A stretch of 64,000 bases of DNA from assembly GCA_004561545.1 (NCBI GenBank), contig SFVK01000001.1, forward strand, positions 1-64,000, given 5' to 3'. This DNA comes from a bacterium (lineage in GTDB: Bacteria; Bacillota; Clostridia; Oscillospirales; Ruminococcaceae). Position numbers and translations under genes: made by a program. Within the stretch, counting starts at the first letter, position 1. The number at the start of each line of letters is the position of its first letter. This document shows positions 17,461 through 25,442 of the stretch, piece after piece. A model generated the notes under the pieces. That model was not told the DNA's origin. It searched no databases and saw only the letters and a list, made by a program, of their open reading frames with translations.

Positions 17461-18198
17461 TTATCGGTCGAGGTCTTCCTCGTTTTCCAGGGTGTGCCAG
17501 GCGTTCTGGACATCGTCATCCTCATCCAGGGCATCCAGCAGCTTGCCCATGTTGGTGAGCTGGTCGGGATCGGTAAGGGTGGTGGTGGTGGAAGGCACCT
17601 GCGCCACATCGGCGGAAAGAAAGGTGTAGCCCTTCTTTTCCAGCGCCTCGCAGACGGCGGTGAAATTGTCGGGATCGGTGGTAATCTGCGCCGCTTCCTC
17701 GCCGGCATCAAAATCCTCGGCGCCGGCATCCAGCGCGTCCATCATCAGTTCGTCGGGGTCCTTATCCTCCAGATCCACAACGATGACCCCCTTCTGGGTG
17801 AACATAAAGCCCACGCAGCCCATCTGACCCAGGTTCCCGCCGAACTTGTCAAAATAGTGACGCATATTGGCGGCGGTGCGGTTGCGGTTGTCGGTCAGGG
17901 TCTCCACCATGACGGCGATGCCGCCGGGGCCGTAGCCCTCGTAGGTGATGGCCTCATACTCGGTCTTGTCGCCGCCCTCGGCGCGCTTGATGATGCGCTG
18001 AATGTTATCGTTGGGCACGCTGTTGGCCTTGGCCTTGGCGATGAGGGCCGCCAGCTTGGAGTTGGAAGCGGGGTTGCCGCCGCCTTCCTTGACAGCGACA
18101 GAAATCTCGCGGCCAATCTTGGTAAACACCTTGGCGCGGGCGCCGTCGGTCTTTTCCTTTTTGCGCTTGATATTGTTCCATTTGCTATGTCCCGACAT
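17461..18198 (-). CDS. yebC: YebC/PmpR-family translation or transcription factor
   Basis: 245 residues from ATG 18198. MSGHSKWNNIKRKK is the invariant N-terminus, and YEGYGPGGIAVMVE and an acidic C-terminal domain follow. The family was described as transcriptional regulators and more recently as factors that help ribosomes through difficult sequences such as polyproline. It is monocistronic, with its own promoter and terminator. Confidence 0.95.
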   Translation of the reverse strand: MSGHSKWNNIKRKKEKTDGARAKVFTKIGREISVAVKEGGGNPASNSKLAALIAKAKANSVPNDNIQRIIKRAEGGDKTEYEAITYEGYGPGGIAVMVETLTDNRNRTAANMRHYFDKFGGNLGQMGCVGFMFTQKGVIVVDLEDKDPDELMMDALDAGAEDFDAGEEAAQITTDPDNFTAVCEALEKKGYTFLSADVAQVPSTTTTLTDPDQLTNMGKLLDALDEDDDVQNAWHTLENEEDLDR

Positions 18199-18294
18199 GA
18201 AAATCCCCCTAAGTATTTGAATTGTAACCGCTCTTTGGCGGAAAAGCCTGCGGTTTTTGGGCAAAACACGCAAGCCGGCAAATTACAGTAGTAT

Positions 18295-18323
18295 AGTATA
18301 ACACATTTTTCCGCGCTTTTCAA
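18295..18323 (-). promoter_or_regulatory. Promoter of yebC
   Basis: Minus strand TTGAAA (18323-18318), 17 bp, TATACT (18300-18295). Confidence 0.8.
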
Positions 18324-18375
18324 TGTTTGGGCGAAGATTTCCTGTTGTTTGCTTAAGAAATTTTTGTTTTTCCCC

Positions 18376-18404
18376 TTTACCTGATCCGCGTTTTGTGGTA
18401 TGAT
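18376..18404 (+). promoter_or_regulatory. Promoter of the Lrp-family gene
   Basis: TTTACC (18376-18381), 17 bp, TATGAT (18399-18404). Confidence 0.75.
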
Positions 18405-18419
18405 ACTTAACAGTATTCA

Positions 18420-18460
18420 GGGCAGTGCCGCCCGGTTTTGCCGGAGGCGCTGCCCTTTTT
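18420..18460 (+). terminator. Terminator-like hairpin inside the Lrp gene leader
   Basis: GGGCAGTGCC pairs with GGCGCTGCCC (one G-U), with a nested CCGG-TTTTG-CCGG, followed by TTTTT. It lies between the promoter at 18376-18404 and the start codon at 18477, so transcripts must read through it. The T tract is on the rightward strand only. Confidence 0.75.
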
Positions 18461-18476
18461 GTAAGGTGGGAACGTT

Positions 18477-18926
18477 ATGGATCATATTGACCGCAAAATC
18501 ATTGACATTCTGCAGACCAATGCCCGCGCCCCGCTCAAGGAAATCGCCGATCGGGTGTTTCTCTCCTCCCCCGCTGTCTCGGCCCGCATCGCACGGCTGG
18601 AAAAGGACGGTGTGCTGACCGGGTATCAGGCCCAGGTGGACCCGCTCAAGATGGGGCAGCTGGTCAAAGCCTTTATCAATCTGGACATGGACCCCCAGCG
18701 CAAACCGGAGTTTTATCCCTACATCCGCAGCTGCCCCAACGTGGTGGAATGCAGCTGCGTCACCGGGGATTACAGTATGCTCATTGAAGTGCTGTACGGC
18801 ACCACCCAGGAGCTGGACGCCTTTATCAACCACCTGCAGCAGTTTGGGCGCACCCGCACCCAGATTGTGTTTTCCACGCCGGTGGAGCACCGCGGCGTGC
18901 CGGTAAGCGAACCCAACGAAACCTGA
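18477..18926 (+). CDS. Lrp/AsnC-family transcriptional regulator
   Basis: 149 residues. An N-terminal helix-turn-helix (MDHIDRKIIDILQTNARAPLK cut short here; core IADRVFLSSPAVSARIARLE) is followed by a RAM ligand-binding domain (CSCVTGDYSMLIEVL). Such proteins usually sense amino acids and regulate their own gene. No amino-acid gene is adjacent, so the target is unknown. The terminator-like hairpin in its leader suggests additional control by attenuation. Confidence 0.9.
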   Translation: MDHIDRKIIDILQTNARAPLKEIADRVFLSSPAVSARIARLEKDGVLTGYQAQVDPLKMGQLVKAFINLDMDPQRKPEFYPYIRSCPNVVECSCVTGDYSMLIEVLYGTTQELDAFINHLQQFGRTRTQIVFSTPVEHRGVPVSEPNET

Positions 18927-18935
18927 CCCCTTTTC

Positions 18936-18967
18936 CGGGACGGCAACTCTGCCGCCCCGTTTTTTTT
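18936..18967 (+). terminator. Terminator after the Lrp-family gene
   Basis: CGGGACGGCA / TGCCGCCCCG with one mismatch, loop ACTC, eight T. Confidence 0.85.
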
Positions 18968-18978
18968 GTGCCGGAGGG

Positions 18979-19007
18979 TTGACAAGAGTGTATATACCGT
19001 ATATACT
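18979..19007 (+). promoter_or_regulatory. Promoter with overlapping palindromic operator, GntR operon
   Basis: TTGACA (18979-18984), 17 bp, TATACT (19002-19007). A perfect 17-bp palindrome, GTATATACCGTATATAC (18990-19006), covers the spacer and most of the -10. This is where YtrA-type repressors bind their own promoters. Confidence 0.85.
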
Positions 19008-19056
19008 GTTTATATCAAATATGAACAGTTCAGCATCTGGAAGGAGGCAAATCGGC

Positions 19057-19428
19057 ATGGAGCTGTACATCTCCAATGCCGGGCAGGAACCGATCTACGC
19101 GCAGATCACGCGCCAGATTCAGGAGAAAATTTTGTCCGGTGAACTCCGGGAGGGGGATGCGCTGCCCAGCATCCGGGCGCTGGCCCGGGATCTGCGCATC
19201 AGCGTCATCACCACCAAGCGCGCTTATGAGGACCTGGAAGCGGCGGGGTTCATCACCACCATGCCGGGGCGCGGCAGTTTTGTGGCGCCGCAGAACCCGG
19301 CATTGCACCGCGAACAGGCCCTGACCCAAGTGGAGGAAGCGCTCAGCCAGGCCATTGCCGCTGCCCGCAGGGGCGGTGTGAACCTGGAGGAAGTGACCGA
19401 AACGCTGAACTTGTTATGGGAGGAATAA
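19057..19428 (+). CDS. GntR-family regulator, YtrA type
   Basis: 123 residues from ATG 19057 (GGAGG upstream). The winged helix (PIYAQITRQIQEKILSGEL ... LPSIRALARDLRIS) is followed by a short dimerising helix and no large effector domain, as in YtrA repressors that control cell-envelope-stress ABC transporters. It is followed by an ATPase and a permease with 3-bp and overlapping junctions, and is preceded by a palindromic operator, so it most likely represses this operon. Confidence 0.9.
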   Translation: MELYISNAGQEPIYAQITRQIQEKILSGELREGDALPSIRALARDLRISVITTKRAYEDLEAAGFITTMPGRGSFVAPQNPALHREQALTQVEEALSQAIAAARRGGVNLEEVTETLNLLWEE

Positions 19429-19431
19429 TCC

Positions 19432-20295
19432 ATGATTGCCAATCCTGCCGCCGCGCTGTGCGGCGTGACCAAGCATTTTCATGACTTCACCCTGGGTCCT
19501 CTGGACCTGGAAATTCCCACCGGGAGCATTGTGGGCCTGGTGGGGGAAAACGGCGCGGGCAAAACCACCGCGCTGAAGATTTTGACCGGCGTAAACCGTC
19601 CCGACAGCGGTAGGGTGACGCTTCTGGGCGCCGCCCCCGCCGATCCGGCCGCCCGGGCCGAGGTGGGCGCGGTTTTTGAGGAAGCCTATTTTTACGAGAG
19701 CATGACCCCCGCTCAGGTGGGCCGGTGCCTGGGGGGAATCTTTGGTTCCCGGTGGGACAGTGCCTATTACGGCGAACTTCTGGGACGGTTTGGTCTGGAC
19801 AGCGGCAAGCCCATGAAAGAATTCAGCCGCGGTATGCGCATGAAGCTGAGCCTGGCCAGCGCATTGGGGCACCGTCCCCGTCTGCTGGTGCTGGACGAGG
19901 CCACCAGCGGTCTGGACCCGGTGGTGCGCGGGGAAATGCTGGACCTTTTCCTGGATTTCATCCAGGACGAACAGCACAGCATTCTGCTGAGCAGCCACAT
20001 CACCTCCGACCTGGAGCAGGTGGCGGACTCCATCGCGCTGCTGCACCAGGGCCGGCTGATCTTCCACAAGAACAAGGACGAGCTGATGCAGGAGTACGGG
20101 ATTCTGCGATGCAGCGAAGATCAGTTGCGTTCGCTGCCAAAGGATTGGGTGGTGGCTTCCCACCGCGGCGGCTGCGGATGGGAGAGTTTGATCCACCCGC
20201 GGGCCAGGGTGCTGCACGCTTTGCCGGGCGCCGTCTGTGACCCGGCCAACATCGACGACATCATGCGGTTCTATTGCGGGAGGGAGCATCAATGA
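19432..20295 (+). CDS. ABC transporter ATP-binding protein of the GntR operon
   Basis: 287 residues. Walker A GENGAGKTT near residue 38, signature region SRGMRMKLSLA, Walker B LLVLDEAT, switch His in SSHITSD. The C-terminal third resembles BcrA/YtrB-type ATPases used to expel or counter peptide antibiotics. Its partner permease starts inside its stop codon. Confidence 0.9.
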   Translation: MIANPAAALCGVTKHFHDFTLGPLDLEIPTGSIVGLVGENGAGKTTALKILTGVNRPDSGRVTLLGAAPADPAARAEVGAVFEEAYFYESMTPAQVGRCLGGIFGSRWDSAYYGELLGRFGLDSGKPMKEFSRGMRMKLSLASALGHRPRLLVLDEATSGLDPVVRGEMLDLFLDFIQDEQHSILLSSHITSDLEQVADSIALLHQGRLIFHKNKDELMQEYGILRCSEDQLRSLPKDWVVASHRGGCGWESLIHPRARVLHALPGAVCDPANIDDIMRFYCGREHQ

Positions 20296-20942
20296 AAGGG
20301 CTGTTGTACAAGGACTTTCAGATCATTGTGACGGGATACAGGAAAAACGCGCTGCTGGTGCTGGTCCTTTACACCGTGATGGCGTATGCCATGCAGCTCC
20401 CCTTCCTGTTGTACGCTCTCATCTTTCTCCTGGAGCTGTACATCGTTTCCACCCTGAGCTTTGACGAAGCCAGTCACTGGGACGCCTATGTGCGGACGCT
20501 GCCGGTCCCGGCCGGGGCTGTCATGGGGGCCAAGTATCTGCTGGGGCTGCTCCTGATGCTGGCCGGAACAGCTCTGACCACCGTGCTGGTGCTGCTCATG
20601 CCTGCCGGGTCCGGGCGGCCCGCACCGGTCGAGTTCCTTTTCAGCTGCGCTGCCGTTTTCTGCATCGCGCTTCTCTATTCGGCGCTGTCCTTTCCCCTCT
20701 CGCTGCGGTACGGCGCGGCCAAGGCACGCACCAGCGTGCTGGCGGCAGTTCTCGCGTTGGGCTGCGGGGTCTATCTGGTCTCCTGGTTTGCGTCCCGGCA
20801 TGGATTATCGCTTCCCGATCTCTCCGGCCTGGGGACTTGTGCCGTGGCTGCGTTTTTGATCGGCCTTTTGATCCTGTCTCTGGCGGCCTACGGGGCAAGC
20901 TGGATCATCAGCACCCGCATTTATCTGCGCAAAGAGTTCTGA
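20292..20942 (+). CDS. ABC-2-type permease
   Basis: 216 residues from ATG 20292 (overlap ATGA with the ATPase). Six predicted membrane spans; the N-terminal MKGLLYKDFQII is typical of ABC-2 permeases that pair with YtrA-controlled ATPases. It probably exports or counteracts a bacteriocin or lantibiotic; the substrate is unknown. It converges with a possible lipoprotein gene with a 22-bp overlap. Confidence 0.85.
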   Translation: MKGLLYKDFQIIVTGYRKNALLVLVLYTVMAYAMQLPFLLYALIFLLELYIVSTLSFDEASHWDAYVRTLPVPAGAVMGAKYLLGLLLMLAGTALTTVLVLLMPAGSGRPAPVEFLFSCAAVFCIALLYSALSFPLSLRYGAAKARTSVLAAVLALGCGVYLVSWFASRHGLSLPDLSGLGTCAVAAFLIGLLILSLAAYGASWIISTRIYLRKEF

Positions 20943-21214
20943 TCTTTTGGATTCTGCCGGGTCAGCAGCAGACCGCCCGCCACGGCGGTGAAGGGCGCCA
21001 CCGTGACAAGGCCAAAGCTGCCCTCCTCAATGCGCAGCAGGCAGGCCTGCTCCCCGGTGCGCACCAGCCCCACATCCACAATGGCAGAGTCGTCCACCGT
21101 TGTGGAAGCTGCGGCAGGACTGGACGCGGAACTGCCGCAGGCCGCCAGACCTGCGGCGAGGGCGGCGGCACTGAGCAGGGCTGTGCCGCCTCCTTCGACG
21201 CAGGATTCCTTCAA
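20921..21214 (-). CDS. Possible small lipoprotein
   Basis: 97 codons if TTG 21214 is the start. A lipobox (LAAGLAACGSS) follows a hydrophobic stretch, then a Ser/Ala linker and a short domain ending GGLLLTRQNPKDQ. ATG 21268 is also in frame but coincides with the expected transcription start of a minus-strand TAAAAT box (21280-21275), which argues for the downstream TTG. No family is recognised, and coding status rests mainly on the signal-peptide pattern. Confidence 0.4.
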   Translation of the reverse strand: MKESCVEGGGTALLSAAALAAGLAACGSSASSPAAASTTVDDSAIVDVGLVRTGEQACLLRIEEGSFGLVTVAPFTAVAGGLLLTRQNPKDQNSLRR

Positions 21215-21305
21215 AAATTTCCTGGATTCGTCAGTTTTTTCCCCAATTCCGGTCCCCGCAAAAACCATACCTCGATTTTACACGCGGTCTTGCCGCAGCA
21301 AGGGC

Positions 21306-21335
21306 TTGACAAACCGGGCCTTGTGTGCGTATAAT
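21306..21335 (+). promoter_or_regulatory. Promoter of tRNA-Gly
   Basis: TTGACA (21306-21311), 18 bp, TATAAT (21330-21335), 13 bp before the mature 5' end. Confidence 0.9.
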
Positions 21336-21347
21336 AGATCGTGTCGC

Positions 21348-21422
21348 GCAGGTGTCGTACAACGGCCAGTACATCAGCCTTCCAAGCTGAGGACGAGGGT
21401 TCGACTCCCTTCACCTGCTCCA
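21348..21422 (+). tRNA. tRNA-Gly (anticodon TCC)
   Basis: Cloverleaf: acceptor GCAGGTG/CACCTGC, D stem GTAC/GTAC, anticodon stem TCAGC/GCTGA around CTTCCAA (anticodon 21381-21383), T arm GAGGG/CCCTT with TTCGACT. The 3' CCA is encoded. Confidence 0.95.
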
Positions 21423-21423
21423 C

Positions 21424-21466
21424 AAACAGCGCGCTGTATCGCAAAGATAGAGCGCGCTGTTTTTTT
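21424..21466 (+). terminator. Terminator after tRNA-Gly
   Basis: AAACAGCGCGCT / AGCGCGCTGTTT with a T tract. Confidence 0.9.
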
Positions 21467-21595
21467 GCTGAATCTCCTTTTCCCGCCCCGTACCTCTTTG
21501 ATCGGAACCGCGTTGCCCGCACGCACAGACGCACACCGCAATTTCTGCATCGTTCGGCCGCTCACCGGACCGCCGGCCGCAGCGCCGGAAAGTGC

Positions 21596-21624
21596 TTGCG
21601 TTCCAGGGGATTTTATGGTATCAT
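21596..21624 (+). promoter_or_regulatory. Probable promoter of the CNNM/CorC-type gene
   Basis: TTGCGT (21596-21601), 17 bp, TATCAT (21619-21624). Confidence 0.55.
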
Positions 21625-21705
21625 TATTATGCCTTGTTGTATAACATGGATGGGAGGAACCCGTTTCCTCCCAAATTTTAAATATTGGAGTTGATTGTTC
21701 CTACC

Positions 21706-23019
21706 ATGGAAGATGGCAGTATCCCCTTACTTGTGGCAATGGTGATCCTTGTGATCCTTTCCGGCTTCTTTTCAGCGTCGGAAACCGCATATTCCTCTCT
21801 CAACCAGATCCGCCTGAAGAGCCGGGCGGACAGCGGCGACCAAAAGGCCGCGCAGATTCTGGCGCTCTCCGAGCGGTATGACAGCCTGCTCTCCACCATT
21901 CTGATCGGCAACAACATCGTCAACATCGCGCTGGCGTCCATTGGCACCGTGTTTTTCACCGGGCTTTTAGGCGGCGCGTCAGGTCCCACCGTCTCCACGG
22001 CGGTCATCACGGTGACGGTGCTGATCTTTGGCGAGATCACCCCCAAGAGCATGGCCAAGGAGATGCCGGAGAAATTTGCCTCCTTCTCGGCGCCGGTGCT
22101 CCATGCGCTCATCATGGTGTTCACCCCGGTGAACTTTTTGTTCAGCGCATGGAAGAAGTTCCTTTCCCGTCATTTTCACGGTGAGGAGAACGACGGCATC
22201 ACCGACGCCGAGCTGATGACCATGGTGAGCGAGGCGGAGAATGACGGCGAGCTGACCAACCACGAAAGCGAGCTGATCCGCAGCGCCATCGAGTTTGACG
22301 ACGTGGAGGTGGAGGAAGTTCTGACCCCCCGTGTGGACGTGGTGGCCGTGGCGGATGACATCTCGATGCAGGAACTGGCGGATGCCTTTGACGAGTCGGG
22401 GTATTCCCGCCTGCCGGTCTATCATGAAACCATCGACAACATCATCGGCGTGGTTCATGAGAAGGACTATTACCAGGCAACGCGCCGGGGCAGCGCTTCC
22501 ATGGATGAGCTGGTTGCCCCCACCCTGTACACCACCGGCTCCACCCAGATTTCGGCCCTTCTGCGGACGCTGCGGGAAAAGCACCACCACATGGCAGTGG
22601 TGGTGGATGAGTACGGCGGCACCGAGGGCATTGTGACGCTGGAGGACATTCTGGAAGAGCTTGTGGGCGAAATCTGGGACGAACACGACGAGGAGACTGA
22701 GGAGTTCCGCCGCCAGAGCAACGGCAACTGGCTGGTCTCCGGCTCGGCCAGCGTGGACGATCTGTGGGAGGAGCTTTCCATCCCCGAGGACCGGGAGATT
22801 GATTCCATCACGGTTTCCGGCCTGGTCCAGGAAAAGACCGGCCGTCTGCCCAAGGTGGGCGATCATTTTACCATTGACCGGTATGACGGCGTGGTGACCA
22901 AGACGGCCCACCGCCGGGTGCTTGAAGTCAGCCTGCGGGAGCGCAAGGTCATTGCCCCCGCCCCCGAGGAACGGCCCCGGGAGCACAGCCGCCGCGAGGC
23001 ACGCAACCGGGCCGACTGA
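21706..23019 (+). CDS. CNNM/CorC-family transporter with CBS pair (hemolysin-related)
   Basis: 437 residues from ATG 21706. The GGAG at 21687 is rather far, and TTG starts at 21685 and 21691 are possible. An N-terminal CNNM membrane domain (LSGFFSASETAYSSLNQIR, then IFGEITPKSMAKE) has three to four spans. Then come two CBS domains (LTPRVDVVAV ... YSRLPVYHETIDNIIGVVH) and a CorC_HlyC domain (TLEDILEELVGEIWDEHDE). Members export Mg2+ or Co2+, or act as their regulators. Monocistronic. Confidence 0.9.
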   Translation: MEDGSIPLLVAMVILVILSGFFSASETAYSSLNQIRLKSRADSGDQKAAQILALSERYDSLLSTILIGNNIVNIALASIGTVFFTGLLGGASGPTVSTAVITVTVLIFGEITPKSMAKEMPEKFASFSAPVLHALIMVFTPVNFLFSAWKKFLSRHFHGEENDGITDAELMTMVSEAENDGELTNHESELIRSAIEFDDVEVEEVLTPRVDVVAVADDISMQELADAFDESGYSRLPVYHETIDNIIGVVHEKDYYQATRRGSASMDELVAPTLYTTGSTQISALLRTLREKHHHMAVVVDEYGGTEGIVTLEDILEELVGEIWDEHDEETEEFRRQSNGNWLVSGSASVDDLWEELSIPEDREIDSITVSGLVQEKTGRLPKVGDHFTIDRYDGVVTKTAHRRVLEVSLRERKVIAPAPEERPREHSRREARNRAD

Positions 23020-23037
23020 CCGCTCTGAACATACAGC

Positions 23038-23084
23038 AAAACTCCCCTGCCCCGCAATTGGCTGCGGACGCAGGGGAGTTTTTA
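23038..23084. terminator. Bidirectional terminator between the CorC-type gene and pyrG
   Basis: AAAACTCCCCTGC..CGCA, loop, TGCG..GCAGGGGAGTTTTT. T tracts occur on both strands, serving the two convergent genes. Confidence 0.9.
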
Positions 23085-23112
23085 TTTCTGTTTCAGCCGC
23101 AGGGACGGGGAA

Positions 23113-24756
23113 TCAGTCCTCCATGGGGCAGTGCTCGGTAATGGCATGATCCGCCTGGTATTTGAGGGCTGCGGCGATAAAATTCTTAAACAGGGGATGG
23201 GCGCGGTTGGGGCGGCTCTTGAATTCGGGGTGGAACTGGACGCCCACATGGAAGTCACGGCCGGGCAGCTCCACGGCCTCCACCAGACGGCCGTCCGGGC
23301 TGGCGCCGGAAATCACAAGGCCGTTGTTCTGCATCTCGGCGCGGTAATCGTTGTTGAACTCATAGCGGTGGCGGTGGCGCTCGTCGATCTCGGCCTTGCC
23401 GTAGCACGCCCGCAGCTTGGTGCCCTGGGCGGTGATGCAGGGATACTTGCCCAGACGCATGGTGCCGCCCTTGGGGATATTGCCCTGCTGGTCCGGCATG
23501 AGGGCAATGACGTTGTGCTCCCCGTCGGGGGCAAACTCGCCGGAATTGGCGTCGGCGTAGCCCAGAACGTCGCGGGCAAATTCCATGACCATGATCTGCA
23601 TCCCCAGGCAGATCCCGAAATAAGGGATCTGCTGCTCGCGGGCATAGCGGGCGGCCTGGATCATCCCCTCGATGCCGCGGTCGCCGAAGCCGCCGGGCAG
23701 GATGATGCCATCCACATCGGCAAGCTGCTCGGCGCAGCGCTGCTGGTCCAGCAGCCCCTCGCTGTCCACCCAGCGGATCTCCACCTTGGATTCGTTCTCA
23801 AAGCCGCCGTGGTAGAGGGCCTCCGCCACGCTGAGGTAGGCGTCATGGAGCTTGACGTACTTGCCCACCAGCGCGATGGTGCAGGTCTTGCTGCGGGTGG
23901 CAATGCGGGAAATCAGGTCCTTCCACTCGGTCAGGTCGCTGGGCGGGGTTTCCAGATGGAGCTGGCGGCAGACCACGTTGGTCAGGCCGGCGGTTTCCAG
24001 CATGAGGGGGCATTCATAAAGGCTGGGCAGCGTCAGATTCTCGATGACACAGTCGGGGCGCACGTTGCAGAACAGACTGATTTTGCGCTTGATATCGCTG
24101 CCCACCCGGCCATCGGCGCGCAGCACAATCACGTTGGGGGAAATACCCATGCCCTGCAGCTCCTTGCAGGAGTGCTGGGCAGGCTTGGATTTGTATTCAT
24201 CGGAGCCGGAAATGTAGGGCACCAGCACCACATGGATGTAGCAGCAGTTTTCCAGGCCCTGTTCAATGCCCACCTGGCGGATGGCCTCCAGGAAGGGCTG
24301 GCTCTCGATATCGCCGGTGGTGCCGCCGATCTCGGTGATGACCACATCGGCCTCGGTGCTCTTGGCAAGGTTGTAGATATAGCTCTTGATCTCGTTGGTG
24401 ATATGGGGAATGATCTGGACGGTCTGGCCCAGATAGGCGCCCTGGCGCTCCTTGTTGAGCACGTTCCAATAGACCTTGCCGGTGGTCAGGTTGGAATACT
24501 TGTTGAGGTTTTCATCGATAAAGCGTTCATAATGGCCCAGGTCCAGGTCCGTCTCGGTGCCGTCGTCGGTCACAAAGACCTCGCCGTGCTGCAGCGGGCT
24601 CATGGTGCCGGGGTCCACGTTGATATAGGGGTCCAGTTTCTGGGATGCCACCTTGAGACCGCGGGTCTTGAGCAGGCGTCCCAGGCTGGCAGCCGTAATG
24701 CCTTTGCCCAGGCCGGAAACCACGCCGCCGGTCACAAATACATACTTTGTCGCCAT
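23113..24756 (-). CDS. pyrG: CTP synthase
   Basis: 547 residues from ATG 24756. The N-terminal amidoligase domain opens with [16 protein letters not shown]. The C-terminal glutaminase domain has the nucleophile in GICLGMQ and the His/Glu pair in FHPEF. It makes CTP from UTP, ATP and glutamine. The leader contains an unusual 180-bp inverted-repeat element (24791-24970) between the promoter and the gene. Confidence 0.98.
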   Translation of the reverse strand: MATKYVFVTGGVVSGLGKGITAASLGRLLKTRGLKVASQKLDPYINVDPGTMSPLQHGEVFVTDDGTETDLDLGHYERFIDENLNKYSNLTTGKVYWNVLNKERQGAYLGQTVQIIPHITNEIKSYIYNLAKSTEADVVITEIGGTTGDIESQPFLEAIRQVGIEQGLENCCYIHVVLVPYISGSDEYKSKPAQHSCKELQGMGISPNVIVLRADGRVGSDIKRKISLFCNVRPDCVIENLTLPSLYECPLMLETAGLTNVVCRQLHLETPPSDLTEWKDLISRIATRSKTCTIALVGKYVKLHDAYLSVAEALYHGGFENESKVEIRWVDSEGLLDQQRCAEQLADVDGIILPGGFGDRGIEGMIQAARYAREQQIPYFGICLGMQIMVMEFARDVLGYADANSGEFAPDGEHNVIALMPDQQGNIPKGGTMRLGKYPCITAQGTKLRACYGKAEIDERHRHRYEFNNDYRAEMQNNGLVISGASPDGRLVEAVELPGRDFHVGVQFHPEFKSRPNRAHPLFKNFIAAALKYQADHAITEHCPMED

Positions 24757-24790
24757 TTGATATTTCCTCCACATCCGGTTCTTAAAAACA

Positions 24791-24970
24791 TTAGGGCAGC
24801 ACCGCATCATTCTACGTGCCGATACGGCGTGCGAGGCGCACCAGCTGCTAAGCAAAAAGCGCAGATAATACTTTGTGTATGATCGAGCATTTTTGCAACG
24901 CAGATGGTGCGCCGCAGCCGCCGGAGCGGTGCGTAAGGCTTCCGCCGTGAATGATGCGGTGTTGCCTTAG
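24791..24970. repeat. 180-bp inverted-repeat element in the pyrG leader (MITE-like)
   Basis: Terminal arms 24791-24812 and 24949-24970 match at 19 of 22 positions (core GCACCGCATCATTC). A second nested pair matches as well: GGCGCACCA.CTGC...GCAAAAA at about 24835-24857 against its complement near 24891-24914. The whole unit can fold into one long hairpin, and no ORF is present. The structure fits a non-autonomous miniature element or a dispersed palindromic repeat. Copy number in the genome cannot be judged here; I see no second copy in the window. Confidence 0.7.
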
Positions 24971-24977
24971 ACAATTT

Positions 24978-25007
24978 ATTATACACTACCCATCACAGGA
25001 AAAGCAA
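24978..25007 (-). promoter_or_regulatory. Promoter of pyrG
   Basis: Minus strand TTGCTT (25007-25002), 18 bp, TATAAT (24983-24978). The inverted-repeat element begins about 8 bp downstream, so it would be transcribed as the 5' leader. Confidence 0.65.
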
Positions 25008-25008
25008 G

Positions 25009-25034
25009 CCCGCCGGTGTGAAAAAACCGGCGGG
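25009..25034 (-). terminator. G+C-rich hairpin, weak terminator candidate
   Basis: CCCGCCGGT / ACCGGCGGG with an 8-nt loop. On the minus strand it is followed by CTTGCTTTT, overlapping the pyrG -35. It could end a leftward RNA from 25035-25300. Confidence 0.45.
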
Positions 25035-25300
25035 AAAGCGGCGGAAATATGTGTAAAATGGGAGAAGGGCTTTCCCCGGCAGGAACGTGCTCAGACTTTG
25101 GCGGCGCTGCGGGCCGCAACCCGGATGGCGCGGTCTGCGGGCGGGCCGATGCCCCCCACACGCCAGCACCGGGAAACGCCGTAGCGGAAACCATACAGCG
25201 CCCGGGACATCCCACCCCCACAGGGAGCATAACTGCGTGCCCTTTTCCCCGGGCAGGATGCGCTCTGGACTTGGGGTGAAGAATACAAGGCAAGACAATA
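25035..25300. other. Unexplained non-coding stretch with long degenerate direct repeats
   Basis: No credible gene lies here. Two related segments of about 35 bp, 25067-25101 and 25238-25275, share TTTCCCC, GGCAGGA, a GCTC-like core and ACTT-GG in the same order. Between them is G+C-rich sequence with many possible stems. A TGTGTAAAAT extended -10 at about 25051-25060 and the terminator at 25301-25351 could frame a rightward RNA of about 290 nt. A leftward RNA ending at 25009 is equally possible. I could not match it to RNase P, tmRNA, SRP or 6S RNA. Confidence 0.4.
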
Positions 25301-25351
25301 AAAAACGAAGCAACGCCTTTCCTAAAAACGGGAAGGTACCGCTTCGTTTTT
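25301..25351. terminator. Bidirectional terminator downstream of the RlmD-like gene
   Basis: AAAAACGAAGC / GCTTCGTTTTT with an inner CCTTTCC/GGAAGG stem. Confidence 0.85.
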
Positions 25352-25442
25352 GGACCATTGCATTTTCTTTGGGGGCCGGCTTTTCTTGCGTTCCGTCCCC
25401 GAACCGCATTTCCGCTTGTACCGAAAGCCTTGCGGAGGAAAC

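Noticed and set aside
25035..25300. 6S, RNase P, tmRNA or SRP RNA at this position
   Set aside because: None of the conserved cores I know was found, and the flanks are direct rather than inverted repeats as 6S would require.
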